A DNA stretch of 33,469 nucleotides from Oscillospiraceae bacterium (GTDB lineage Bacteria > Bacillota > Clostridia > Oscillospirales > Ruminococcaceae), in contig JAIEDJ010000304.1 in assembly GCA_029068025.1 (NCBI GenBank), positions 1 to 33,469 on the forward strand, in the 5' to 3' direction. The notes beneath the pieces were generated by a model, which worked only from the letters and a program-made list of their open reading frames with translations, made no database searches and was not told where the DNA came from. Shown here in pieces: positions 22,764-32,004 of this stretch (positions are counted from its first letter, which is position 1; each line of letters begins with the position of its first letter). The position numbers and the translations under genes are program-made.

Positions 22764-25700
22764 ATGGCAAGAGAAAAGCTTACGATGGACGGTAACAACG
22801 CCGCGGGTCATGTGTCCTATGCGTTCACCGATCTGGCAGCCATTTACCCCATCACCCCGTCTTCCGTTATGGCGGAAGTCACCGATTCCTGGGCTACCGC
22901 AGGAAGAAAGAATATCTTCGGCGAGCAGGTTAAAGTCGTAGAGATGCAGTCCGAGGCAGGCGCTGCGGGCGCTGTTCACGGCTCGCTCTCCGCAGGTGCG
23001 CTCACCACGACCTACACCGCTTCCCAGGGCTTGCTTCTGATGATCCCCAATATGTATAAGATAGCGGGCGAGCTGCTCCCGAACGTTATCCATGTATCCG
23101 CTCGTGCGCTGGCTTCTCACGCGCTGTCGATCTTCGGCGACCACAGCGACGTTTACGCTTGCCGCCAGACCGGTTACGCTATGCTCTGCTCCACCAACCC
23201 TCAGGAGGTTATGGATCTGGGCGCTGTAGCTCACCTTTCCACCATTAAGGGCAGAGTTCCTTTCCTGCACTTCTTCGACGGCTTCAGAACCTCTCACGAG
23301 ATCCAGAAGATCGAGGTCTGGGACTACGACACTCTCGCAAAGATGGTTGACTGGGATTCCATTCAGGCATTCCGCGACAGAGCGCTCAACCCCGAGCACC
23401 CCGTTCTTCACGGTACTGCTCAGAACCCGGATATCTTCTTCCAGGCACGTGAGGCTTGCAACAAGTACTACAATGAGATCCCGAACGTTGTTACCGAGTA
23501 CATGAACAAGGTAAATGCGGAGATCGGCACCGATTACAAGCTGTTCAACTACTACGGCGCTCCCGACGCGGAAGAAGTAATCGTAGCAATGGGCTCCGTT
23601 TGCGACACTATCGAAGAGACTATCGACTTCATGCTCAAGCAGGGTCGCAAGGTTGGTCTCGTTAAGGTTCGTCTGTACAGACCGTTTGTTTCTTCCGCTC
23701 TGGTTGACGCTATCCCGTCTACCGTTAAGAAGATCAGCGTTCTTGACAGAACCAAGGAGCCGGGTTCTCTCGGCGAGCCGCTGTACCTCGATGTAGTAGC
23801 AGCTCTCAAGAAGGAGAACAAGTTCCAAGATGTTCCTGTATTCACCGGTCGTTACGGTCTCGGTTCCAAGGACTGCAACCCGGCACAGATCATCGCAGTT
23901 TACAACAACAAGGACAAGGCAGTATTCACTCTCGGTATCGAGGATGACGTTACCAAGTTGTCTCTCCCGATCGTTGAGAACCCGAACACTACTCCCGAAG
24001 GCACTACCTGCTGCAAGTTCTGGGGTCTCGGTTCCGACGGTACCGTTGGTGCGAACAAGAACTCCATCAAGATCATCGGCGACCACACCGATATGTACGC
24101 TCAGGCTTACTTCGCATACGACTCCAAGAAGTCCGGCGGCGTAACTATCTCTCATCTGAGATTCGGTAAGTCCCCGATCAAGTCAACATACTTCGTAAAC
24201 AAGGCAAACTTCGTTGCCTGCCACAACCCGTCTTACATCGATAAGTACGATATGGTTGAGGACGTTATCCCGGGCGGCTCGTTCCTGCTGAACTGCCAGT
24301 GGACAGTAGACGAGCTTGACGAAAAGCTCCCTGCTCCCGTAAAGGCATACATCGCAAAGAACAACATCAACTTCTATATTATTAACGCTATCAAGGTAGC
24401 TAAGGAGATCGGTCTGGGCAACAAGACCAACACCGTTCTTCAGTCGGCATTCTTCTCGATCGCTAACATCATTCCCGCGAATGACGCTATCGAGTATATG
24501 AAGAAGGCTGCTTACAAGTCGTTCGCTAAGAAGGGCGACGATATCGTAAACATGAACTACGCCGCTATCGAAAAGGGCGCAGGCGAGGTCATCAAGGTTG
24601 ACGTTCCCGCTTCTTGGGCTAACTGCACCGGTGAGCTTTCTCATCCGAAGTTCGAGCAGGGCGAGGGCGACAGCAAGTTCCTCATCGACTTCGTAAACAA
24701 CATTCAGGTTCCCGTAAACGCACAGCGCGGCGACAAGCTCCCTGTATCTACTTTCGTAGACATCGCAGACGGCACATTCCCGCAGGGCTCCGCTGCATTC
24801 GAGAAGCGCGGTATCGCGGTTGATGTTCCCGAGTGGATCCCCGAGAACTGCATCCAGTGTAATCAGTGCGCATTCGTTTGCCCGCACGCTGTTATCCGTC
24901 CGTTCGCTATGAACGACGCTGAGGCTTCCGCTGCACCCGCAGCTACCAAGTCCAAGGCTATGACAGGCGTTGACGGCTTGAAGTACACCATGGCGATCTC
25001 CACTCTTGACTGCACAGGCTGCGGCGTTTGCGCAAACATCTGCCCGGCAGGCGCAAAGGACAAGAGCAAGAGCGCTCTCGTTATGAAGCCCATCGATTCT
25101 CAGATGGATCAGCAGGAAGTATTCAATTATGCTGTTAAGAAGGTTTCCGAGAAGGACGAGGTTCGCGCTAAGTTCGCTGAGAACACTGTAAAGGGTTCGC
25201 AGTTCAACCAGCCGTTGCTCGAATTCTCCGGCGCATGCGCAGGCTGTGGCGAAACTCCGTATGCTAAGCTGATCACTCAGCTCTTCGGCGACAGAATGTA
25301 TATCGCAAACGCAACAGGCTGCTCCTCTATCTGGGCAGGTTCCGAGCCCTCCACTCCGTACACCACCAACAAGGCAGGTCACGGACCCGCTTGGGCTAAC
25401 TCCCTCTTCGAGGACAACGCGGAGTTCGGTCTCGGTATGTTCCTCGCTCAGGATACTCTCCGTACCAGAGCACAAGGCAAGCTCAAGGAGATCGCCGCTA
25501 TGGACGGTCACGAGAAGGCTAAGGGTCTCATCGACGAGTACTTCAAGACCGTAAACGACGGCAAGGCAAACGCTGTTGCTACCAAGAACCTTGTTGAGGC
25601 GTTCGAGAACTGCCAGTGCGCTAACGAGCCCGCAGTCAAGGAAGTATTGAAGCTCAAGAACTACCTCTCCAAGAAGAGCCAGTGGATCTTCGGCGGCGAC

Positions 25701-26342
25701 GGCTGGGCTTACGATATCGGCTACGGCGGACTTGATCACGTTATCGCTTCCGGCAAGAACGTAAACATCTTCGTATTCGATACCGAGGTTTATTCCAACA
25801 CCGGCGGTCAGGCTTCCAAGGCTACCAACGTAGGCGCGGTTGCTCAGTTCGCGGCAGGCGGTAAGGACGTTAAGAAGAAGGATCTCGCAGGCATCGCAAT
25901 GAGCTACGGCTATGTATACGTCGCTCAGATCAGCATGGGCGCAGACAAGGCACAGTGCCTGAAGGCTATTGCCGAGGCTGAGGCTTATGACGGTCCTTCC
26001 CTGATCATCGCATACGCTCCGTGTATCAACCACGGTATCAAGGGCGGTCTGACCATCGCTCAGCAGGTTGAGAAGGAAGCTGTAGAGGCGGGTTACTGGC
26101 ACCTGTTCCGCTTCAATCCCGCTCTCGCTGACGAAGGCAAGTCTCCGTTCTCGCTCGACAGCAAGGCTCCGACCGGCGACTACAAGGCATTCATGATGAG
26201 AGAGGTTCGTTACAACTCGCTCATGCGTGCTAACAAGGAAAGAGCTGAGGTTCTGTTCGACAAGGCAGTTGCAAACGCAAAGGCTAAGTACGATCACCTT
26301 GTTGAAATGCAGAATATGTACAAGGCAGAGTTCGAGAAGTAA
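22764..26342 (+). CDS. nifJ: Pyruvate:ferredoxin (flavodoxin) oxidoreductase
   Basis: 1192 aa; AAGHVSYAFTDLAAIYPITPSSVMAE, two 4Fe-4S motifs CIQCNQCAFVCPHAVIRP and CTGCGVCANICPAGA, TPP-domain GDGWAYDIGYGGLDHVIASGKNVNIFVFDTEVYSNTGGQASKAT. Strongly biased codon usage. Confidence 0.97.
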   Translation: MAREKLTMDGNNAAGHVSYAFTDLAAIYPITPSSVMAEVTDSWATAGRKNIFGEQVKVVEMQSEAGAAGAVHGSLSAGALTTTYTASQGLLLMIPNMYKIAGELLPNVIHVSARALASHALSIFGDHSDVYACRQTGYAMLCSTNPQEVMDLGAVAHLSTIKGRVPFLHFFDGFRTSHEIQKIEVWDYDTLAKMVDWDSIQAFRDRALNPEHPVLHGTAQNPDIFFQAREACNKYYNEIPNVVTEYMNKVNAEIGTDYKLFNYYGAPDAEEVIVAMGSVCDTIEETIDFMLKQGRKVGLVKVRLYRPFVSSALVDAIPSTVKKISVLDRTKEPGSLGEPLYLDVVAALKKENKFQDVPVFTGRYGLGSKDCNPAQIIAVYNNKDKAVFTLGIEDDVTKLSLPIVENPNTTPEGTTCCKFWGLGSDGTVGANKNSIKIIGDHTDMYAQAYFAYDSKKSGGVTISHLRFGKSPIKSTYFVNKANFVACHNPSYIDKYDMVEDVIPGGSFLLNCQWTVDELDEKLPAPVKAYIAKNNINFYIINAIKVAKEIGLGNKTNTVLQSAFFSIANIIPANDAIEYMKKAAYKSFAKKGDDIVNMNYAAIEKGAGEVIKVDVPASWANCTGELSHPKFEQGEGDSKFLIDFVNNIQVPVNAQRGDKLPVSTFVDIADGTFPQGSAAFEKRGIAVDVPEWIPENCIQCNQCAFVCPHAVIRPFAMNDAEASAAPAATKSKAMTGVDGLKYTMAISTLDCTGCGVCANICPAGAKDKSKSALVMKPIDSQMDQQEVFNYAVKKVSEKDEVRAKFAENTVKGSQFNQPLLEFSGACAGCGETPYAKLITQLFGDRMYIANATGCSSIWAGSEPSTPYTTNKAGHGPAWANSLFEDNAEFGLGMFLAQDTLRTRAQGKLKEIAAMDGHEKAKGLIDEYFKTVNDGKANAVATKNLVEAFENCQCANEPAVKEVLKLKNYLSKKSQWIFGGDGWAYDIGYGGLDHVIASGKNVNIFVFDTEVYSNTGGQASKATNVGAVAQFAAGGKDVKKKDLAGIAMSYGYVYVAQISMGADKAQCLKAIAEAEAYDGPSLIIAYAPCINHGIKGGLTIAQQVEKEAVEAGYWHLFRFNPALADEGKSPFSLDSKAPTGDYKAFMMREVRYNSLMRANKERAEVLFDKAVANAKAKYDHLVEMQNMYKAEFEK

Positions 26343-26372
26343 TTTCCGGATAATACCTTAACCGAATAACCC

Positions 26373-26404
26373 AATCCCCCGACAGCAATGCCGGGGGATT
26401 TTCT
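26373..26404 (+). terminator. Rho-independent terminator after PFOR
   Basis: AATCCCCCG (26373-26381) / CGGGGGATT (26392-26400) then TTCTT. Confidence 0.75.
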
Positions 26405-26455
26405 TGTTTCGCATCCCGCCCCCGCTCCTTACCAAACGGCATTTCTCCGGGAAAA

Positions 26456-26509
26456 ATTACAAAATTGTAATGGAATTGTAATGCAATAGTAATTTTTATG
26501 TGTTATGAT
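26456..26509 (+). promoter_or_regulatory. Repeated response-regulator-like box plus -10 of the ABC operon
   Basis: ATTACAA-aa-TTGTAAT (26456-26471), direct repeats TTGTAAT 26465-26471, TTGTAAT 26476-26482, TAGTAAT 26487-26493; -10 TATGAT 26504-26509. Confidence 0.65.
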
Positions 26510-26591
26510 ATAAAAAACAAAAGGAAAGAGAACCGCCGAAACGCGCGGTAAATACACATGATCGTACAAGCCGGTCAAGGAGGACAGATCA

Positions 26592-27311
26592 ATGGAACTT
26601 TTAAAAATCGAAAATTTATGCAAGACTTACGGCAAGGGAGAAAACGAGGTAAGGGCGCTGGATGACATTTCGTTTATCGTGCCCAAAGGGCAAATGGCGG
26701 CAATAATAGGTCCGTCCGGCTCGGGAAAATCAACGCTTCTGCACATTCTGGGCGGAGTTGACCGCCCCACTTCGGGAAAGGTGTTTCTCGACGGACAGGA
26801 CGTTTACAAGCAGAACAATCACAATCTCGCCGTATTCCGCCGCCGTCAGGTAGGACTTATCTATCAGTTTTACAACCTCATACCCGTGCTCAACGCGGAG
26901 GAAAATATCACGCTGCCCATGATAATGGACGGCAGAACTCCGAAGCTCGAGCAGCTCTATGATATGCTGAAAATGCTGGATCTCGTCGAGCGGCGGCATC
27001 ATCTTCCGTCTCAGCTTTCGGGAGGACAGCAGCAGCGCGTCTCGATAGGGAGGGCGCTTTTCAACTCGCCCGGCGTGATCTTAGCGGACGAACCTACTGG
27101 AAATCTCGACAGCAAAAACAGCGCCGAGATAATCGCGCTGCTGAGAAAATCGAACCGTGAGATGGATCAGACCATGCTGATAATCACCCATGATGAAAAC
27201 ATTGCCCTTCAATGCGACAGGATCATCACGCTGAGCGACGGAAAGATCGTCAGCGACAAGCTGACAGGGCAGTCCGGAATGCTTGACGATAGGAGGCAGG
27301 ACGATGTTTGA
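26592..27311 (+). CDS. ABC transporter ATP-binding protein (MacB/LolD/BceA type)
   Basis: IGPSGSGKSTLLHILGGVD, LSGGQQQRVSIGRALFNSPGVILADEPTGNLDSK. Confidence 0.95.
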   Translation: MELLKIENLCKTYGKGENEVRALDDISFIVPKGQMAAIIGPSGSGKSTLLHILGGVDRPTSGKVFLDGQDVYKQNNHNLAVFRRRQVGLIYQFYNLIPVLNAEENITLPMIMDGRTPKLEQLYDMLKMLDLVERRHHLPSQLSGGQQQRVSIGRALFNSPGVILADEPTGNLDSKNSAEIIALLRKSNREMDQTMLIITHDENIALQCDRIITLSDGKIVSDKLTGQSGMLDDRRQDDV

Positions 27312-29544
27312 GAGAATGCTCGCGAAAAAATACATCCTCGCGCAGAAGCGCCACTCCGCGCTTACCGTATGCAGCATAGTGATCGCCATCGCGCTGATCG
27401 TAATGCTGTTTACCATGTTTTCCACAGTAATGGGGATCATGCGCAATATCGCTTATTCCGAAGGGGATTATCATATCATGGTAGTCGGAATTGAACACGG
27501 GGCAAATAATATAGATAAAGAGCTATGCGATACTATCACGGAAGCATTGAGTGAATACGGTACATGTACGCCGGAAGAAACGTTCATTGACGGAAAGGTT
27601 TATTACAATATAAAACTGATGCTGAACAAAAGCATAGACAGCGCAAACCTGTTTATGAACCGTATTGCCGCAAAAACGAATGTCAAGGACTTCTATTTCT
27701 ACACAAACGATATGCTTATTTTCTGCGATCTGAAGGATGCCAAAGCGGGAATGAATATGTCGATGATCATTGCGTTGTTCTATGTGGTCGTGCTGGTTCT
27801 TATAATCATGCTGAGACTGATCATAGACACAGCCTTTGAGATCTCGTCAAAGGAGCGCGAGCGGCAGTTCGGCGTTCTCCAGTCTATCGGCGCTACCCCG
27901 AAACAGATCGTCCGAATAATGACCCATGAGGGACTTATGCTGTCCGCAGTTGGGATACCGCTCGGAACAGCTGTCGGCATAGGTCTCGGATATCTGGTAT
28001 ACCGCGCGGTGCTCGGCACGGGACTTATGGATCTGTACCTCACCCCGTCAAGGGCGGCTGAGCTCGTACACTTCTCCGTCAGTCCGTGGCTTACGTTACT
28101 GGGCATTGTCACGGGATTGGTCTGGGTGCTGCTTTCCGCTTACGGAACGGGAATGAGAGTTATAAAAATGAGCCCTGTTCAGGCGATCAGCCAACGCGCG
28201 GGCACAGTAAGGAAGGTACACCGCGCGTCTCTGTTCGGAAAGCTGTTCGGCTGGACGGGAAAGCTGGCTTCACGCAATAATATGCGCCAGCCGAAGCGCT
28301 TCATCGCTACCGTGGTATCGCTCACGCTGTCGATAGCGATCTTCTCGGCAGTCACCGTGGTGGTAAACGACCTGAGCGGCGCTATTGACGATCACTACGC
28401 CGAGAGAGCCGGTCTGCCAGATATCACTGTTTATGCTCCTTACTACGATAACGATCCGCTAGCCGCCTGCAAAGAGTTCAGGAAGATCGAAGAAAGCGGT
28501 CTGTTCAGCGAAATTCATTTTAATTTATCGTTTTACGGGGGTATGAAAAACACCGATCCTATGAGTGACAAAACTTTCAATGGCAGTATCGATCTTGTTT
28601 TTTACAACAGAGATGATTATGACCTGAGATTCAACGGTCACCCGACGATATCCTATGATGAGCTTACCGCAAGCGGCGGATACATTATCAGCAAGGATGC
28701 CGCGGATATTCTCGGCTCCGAAAAAAGCGTCACAGTCAGCTTCAGTGAAAGAACGCCTATACTTTACAGCGAAGAAGAATACAACGCCCTCACGCCCAAG
28801 GAACAGGAAAAATTCAATGGCAAACAGATAATAAACGGCGTAACAAGCTATACGTATTACCCGGAATATACTGTTGATTTTGACATTTACGGCACAACAG
28901 ACGAAAGCTACCTGCACCTGACGGGAACCGTAGATCAATACGAAAACGGCGCTTATCTGCTGCTTGAAAGATCCAGGACGACAGGACTTGACGATATATA
29001 CTGCCTCATTGCCGAGGATGCCGACTACTACGAGGTCATAAACTTTCTGGAGCGGAACGATATGACTTATAACGACAGCACCGCGGAAAACCGCCGTATT
29101 CACGCGCTGCTGACCTCCGCGAATATCGTAGCCGCGTTCCTGAGTGTATTGATCGCGCTTATCGCTGTAGTCAATATGGTGAATATCCTCGCAACCGGGA
29201 TCCTGAACCGCCGCGCGGAGCTTGCGGCTCTGCAGTGCGTGGGAATGACCGAAAAGGAGCTTCGCAAAATGACCGTGATCGAGTGCCTGCAATACGCGCT
29301 GACATCGGGTATCGCGGCGGTAGCGGTATGCGAGCTTATGATGCTGCTCACGGAAAAAATGCTGCATATCGTGCTCGGGGAGGAAATGCAGCGGCTGGAG
29401 GTGTTCATCAACTATGCCCAGCCGCTCCCGATAATCGCGGCAGCCGCGCTCTGCGCGTTTGCGGTCGCGCTCGCGGCTTCGTTCACCGCCCAGCGGACAA
29501 TGAAAAAAACCTCGCTCGTGGAGCAGATACGCTCGGTAGAATAA
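27304..29544 (+). CDS. ABC transporter permease, FtsX family
   Basis: ISSKERERQFGVLQSIGATPKQIVRIMTHEGLMLSAVGIPLG; C-terminal LNRRAELAALQCVGMTEKELRKMTVIE; ATG 27304 preceded by AGGAGG, overlapping the ATPase stop. Confidence 0.92.
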   Translation: MFERMLAKKYILAQKRHSALTVCSIVIAIALIVMLFTMFSTVMGIMRNIAYSEGDYHIMVVGIEHGANNIDKELCDTITEALSEYGTCTPEETFIDGKVYYNIKLMLNKSIDSANLFMNRIAAKTNVKDFYFYTNDMLIFCDLKDAKAGMNMSMIIALFYVVVLVLIIMLRLIIDTAFEISSKERERQFGVLQSIGATPKQIVRIMTHEGLMLSAVGIPLGTAVGIGLGYLVYRAVLGTGLMDLYLTPSRAAELVHFSVSPWLTLLGIVTGLVWVLLSAYGTGMRVIKMSPVQAISQRAGTVRKVHRASLFGKLFGWTGKLASRNNMRQPKRFIATVVSLTLSIAIFSAVTVVVNDLSGAIDDHYAERAGLPDITVYAPYYDNDPLAACKEFRKIEESGLFSEIHFNLSFYGGMKNTDPMSDKTFNGSIDLVFYNRDDYDLRFNGHPTISYDELTASGGYIISKDAADILGSEKSVTVSFSERTPILYSEEEYNALTPKEQEKFNGKQIINGVTSYTYYPEYTVDFDIYGTTDESYLHLTGTVDQYENGAYLLLERSRTTGLDDIYCLIAEDADYYEVINFLERNDMTYNDSTAENRRIHALLTSANIVAAFLSVLIALIAVVNMVNILATGILNRRAELAALQCVGMTEKELRKMTVIECLQYALTSGIAAVAVCELMMLLTEKMLHIVLGEEMQRLEVFINYAQPLPIIAAAALCAFAVALAASFTAQRTMKKTSLVEQIRSVE

Positions 29545-29547
29545 AAG

Positions 29548-29580
29548 AAACGCGCCCGGCTCTTTTCCGGGCGCGTTTTA
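29548..29580. terminator. Bidirectional terminator between convergent ABC and two-component operons
   Basis: AAACGCGCCCGG (29548-29559) / CCGGGCGCGTTT (29567-29578). Confidence 0.8.
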
Positions 29581-29618
29581 CATACAAAAACTAACTACTA
29601 ACAACAATTCTCTAACAA

Positions 29619-30626
29619 CTATCTGTATATTCTTATTTCAAATTCCGCGCCGAGCGGCGGAGCGTTTCGCACTTGAAGGCTGCCGTTATGCAGCGCGATA
29701 ATTTTTCGGGCGAACGCAAGCCCTATCCCATAGCCGTTTTTGTTGAACTCGGAGCCGCGGTAAAATCTCTCGAAAACGTGCGGAAGCTCCTGCTCCGAAA
29801 TTCCGCTTCCGCTGTCGGTAACGGTGATCCCCGTGTAGATCGCGTTTTCGGCGGCGGATATCCTGATAGTTCCGCCTTCTGGGGTGTGCTCCATACAGTT
29901 TTTCAAAACATTAACGACCGCCTCGGTGCAGTACTGTCTGTCGCCGCTGAAAACCGGGCTGCCCTCGATCTCGGTGCGCACTGTGATATTTTTCAGTTCG
30001 ATTGAGATCGAAAGCGGCTCGAGAGCGTCCTTGATAAGTTCTTTGACGGAAATTTCCTCCGTTCTGAACTCGACCGCACCCGCTTCAAGCCGGGAAAGAT
30101 TCAGCATAGTTTCAAGCATCCACTGCATTCTCGACAGCAGCCTGTAAAGCTCACGGGTATGCTCCGCGCGTTCGCGGGCAGGCAGCCCGGGATCCCGCAG
30201 CAGGCCAAGAACAAGCAGCATTGCCGTAAGAGGTGTGCGCAGCTGGTGAGACATATCCTCCAGCGCTTCCTTCATAAACTGCTTGTCCATGTGCAGCGCG
30301 GAATTCTGCTCGCGCAGGCGCACTGTCATCTTGCGTATCTCATCGGACAGTATGCTGAGCTCGCCCTCGCTGTATTCGCTGAGATCCACCATATCCGATC
30401 CGCGAAGTATATCATCTATGTTATTGCAGAGCTTCATGATCTTTTCATTGCGCTTTGACAGCGGCACAAATTGTATGAGCAGAATAACAGCCGCCGCGGC
30501 GAGCAGCACGAACGCCGCGGGAACGCTGAAAAAAAGACAGCCACCAAAGCCTATTGCAGCAGCCCCCAGCTGGCAGAAAAACGAAGCACGTATCTCGGGA
30601 CTGCGCATTATATTCATAACATTCAT
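29619..30626 (-). CDS. Sensor histidine kinase with short intramembrane input region
   Basis: EDMSHQLRTPLTAMLLVLGLL (H-box), NVLKNCMEHTPEGG (N-box), VTDSGSGISEQELPHVFERFYRG; two N-terminal TM segments with almost no extracytoplasmic loop. Confidence 0.93.
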   Translation of the reverse strand: MNVMNIMRSPEIRASFFCQLGAAAIGFGGCLFFSVPAAFVLLAAAAVILLIQFVPLSKRNEKIMKLCNNIDDILRGSDMVDLSEYSEGELSILSDEIRKMTVRLREQNSALHMDKQFMKEALEDMSHQLRTPLTAMLLVLGLLRDPGLPARERAEHTRELYRLLSRMQWMLETMLNLSRLEAGAVEFRTEEISVKELIKDALEPLSISIELKNITVRTEIEGSPVFSGDRQYCTEAVVNVLKNCMEHTPEGGTIRISAAENAIYTGITVTDSGSGISEQELPHVFERFYRGSEFNKNGYGIGLAFARKIIALHNGSLQVRNAPPLGAEFEIRIYR

Positions 30627-31303
30627 TCGTCCACCGCCTTATAACCCAACCCACGCACGGTTTTAAGTATGCGCGGATCCGTCGGATCGTCCTCTATCTT
30701 GTCGCGGATACGCTTGATGTAAACGTTGAGCGTGTTGTCCTCTACAAACTCTCCCGAGATGGTCCACAGCTCGTCCGCGATCCTGTCACGCGAAAGCAGT
30801 ATCCCCTTATTGGTGAAGAACAGCAGCAGAAGCCGGTATTCCAGCGCGGACATCGAAAGCTCCGCACCGTCTTTTGTGACGATCCCCTTTACGGGATCGA
30901 TACAGATGTTTCCGCATCGGAGCGCAGCCGGCATTGAAGCTCCGTGCTTTCGCATGGCGTTTTTGATACGCGCCACAAGCTCGCGCGGACGAAACGGCTT
31001 GCTGATATAATCGTCCGCTCCGGCTTCAAAGCCCGCGACGGTGCAGGCTTCATCGGCGGACGCGGTAAGAAATATCACAGGAACATCGCTCTTTTCCCTT
31101 ATCCTTGAGCAGATCGAAAAACCGTTCCCGTCATCCAGAGACAGATCGAGCAGAACGCAGCCGAATTCCCCGTTACCGAACGCCGCAATTCCGTCGGTCT
31201 TGCCGAAAGCGTGCGTAACGGAAAAATCCTCGGTCTTGAGATACTTCACCAGATTTTCGGCAAGCGCTCTGTCGTCCTCCACAAGCAAAATATTAGCTGA
31301 CAT
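30623..31303 (-). CDS. OmpR-family response regulator
   Basis: MSANILLVEDDRALAENLVKYLK...VLLDLSLDDGNGFSIC...DDYISKPFRPRELVARI plus winged-helix SALEYRLLLLFFTNKGILLSRDRIADELW...VDENTL-like region. Start after GGAGGATATC. Confidence 0.93.
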   Translation of the reverse strand: MSANILLVEDDRALAENLVKYLKTEDFSVTHAFGKTDGIAAFGNGEFGCVLLDLSLDDGNGFSICSRIREKSDVPVIFLTASADEACTVAGFEAGADDYISKPFRPRELVARIKNAMRKHGASMPAALRCGNICIDPVKGIVTKDGAELSMSALEYRLLLLFFTNKGILLSRDRIADELWTISGEFVEDNTLNVYIKRIRDKIEDDPTDPRILKTVRGLGYKAVDE

Positions 31304-31346
31304 GATATCCTCCGTTAAAGGCAGTGTTTTGAAGATCTTCAATTAT

Positions 31347-31375
31347 ATTATACTATGAATGGCGGATTTTTTCAA
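31347..31375 (-). promoter_or_regulatory. SigA promoter of the two-component operon
   Basis: On minus strand TTGAAA (31370-31375) - 17 nt - TATAAT (31347-31352). Confidence 0.75.
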
Positions 31376-31445
31376 GTGATCTGAAGAAAGATACGCCGAT
31401 TAAACGCGTAAAAGCCGCCGTATCGAAAAAAATTTTTCTGGAGCT

Positions 31446-31478
31446 GTGACCAAACGCGTTTTTTCCGCGACAATATAA
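31446..31478 (+). promoter_or_regulatory. Putative ECF-sigma promoter motif A
   Basis: GTGACC - 17 nt - GACAATATAA then GCAGAGAAGCAAA. Confidence 0.55.
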
Positions 31479-31730
31479 GCAGAGAAGCAAAGCGTTCACT
31501 GATCATTTTGACCTCGAGTATGAGTATATCGGGCTTAATGACGGCACACAAGCGAAGCTACACCGCTCGGTATCCGGAGATTATATATATCGCCGAGTTT
31601 GAGCACGGCGGCGCGTATTATGCGTTCAAGACGGGCGTTGACCGAAGCGGCGTGTTCCGGATACCGGCAGATCTCGGAATTCTTGACGCATAAAATTTCC
31701 ACGGATCTTGATTTTTTGAGTGAAAAATAT

Positions 31731-31763
31731 GTGACCACTCCCATCTCGTCGGTGTCTATATAA
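31731..31763 (+). promoter_or_regulatory. Putative ECF-sigma promoter motif B (drives the sigma operon)
   Basis: GTGACC - 17 nt - GTCTATATAA then ACAGAGAACCAAA. Confidence 0.65.
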
Positions 31764-31784
31764 ACAGAGAACCAAAAACGCGTT

Positions 31785-31971
31785 TGATACTTATCCCGCT
31801 TAGAGTTTCCTATAAAAAGATAGGAAACTGTGCGGAAAGAGCCGCAATTATTTCAATAATCTAAAGCGGAATTAGTATGATACTTATACCGCTTAGAGTT
31901 TCCTTATAAAAAGATAGGAAACTGTGCGGAAAGAGCCGCAATTATTTCAATAATCTAAAGCGGGATTAGTA
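31785..31971. repeat. Two tandem copies of a palindromic element (93 and 94 bp) in the sigma-factor leader
   Basis: Copies 31785-31877 and 31878-31971 nearly identical; ends TGATACTTATMCCGCTTAGA ... TCTAAAGCGGRATTAGTAT form imperfect terminal inverted repeats; internal AGTTTCCTA/TAGGAAACT and TGCGG/CCGCA hairpins. Confidence 0.9.
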
Positions 31972-32004
31972 TAATCTCTCAATAAAAGCAAGGAGGTTTG
32001 TCCT

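Noticed and set aside
22713-24155. 480-aa minus-strand ORF opposite PFOR
   Set aside because: Antisense to a highly codon-biased conserved gene; long antisense ORFs arise from such codon bias and the peptide has no recognisable domain.
24183-26297. 704-aa minus-strand ORF opposite PFOR
   Set aside because: Same reason; the plus-strand frame has intact 4Fe-4S and TPP motifs, the antisense frame is Leu/Val/Ser-rich without family features.
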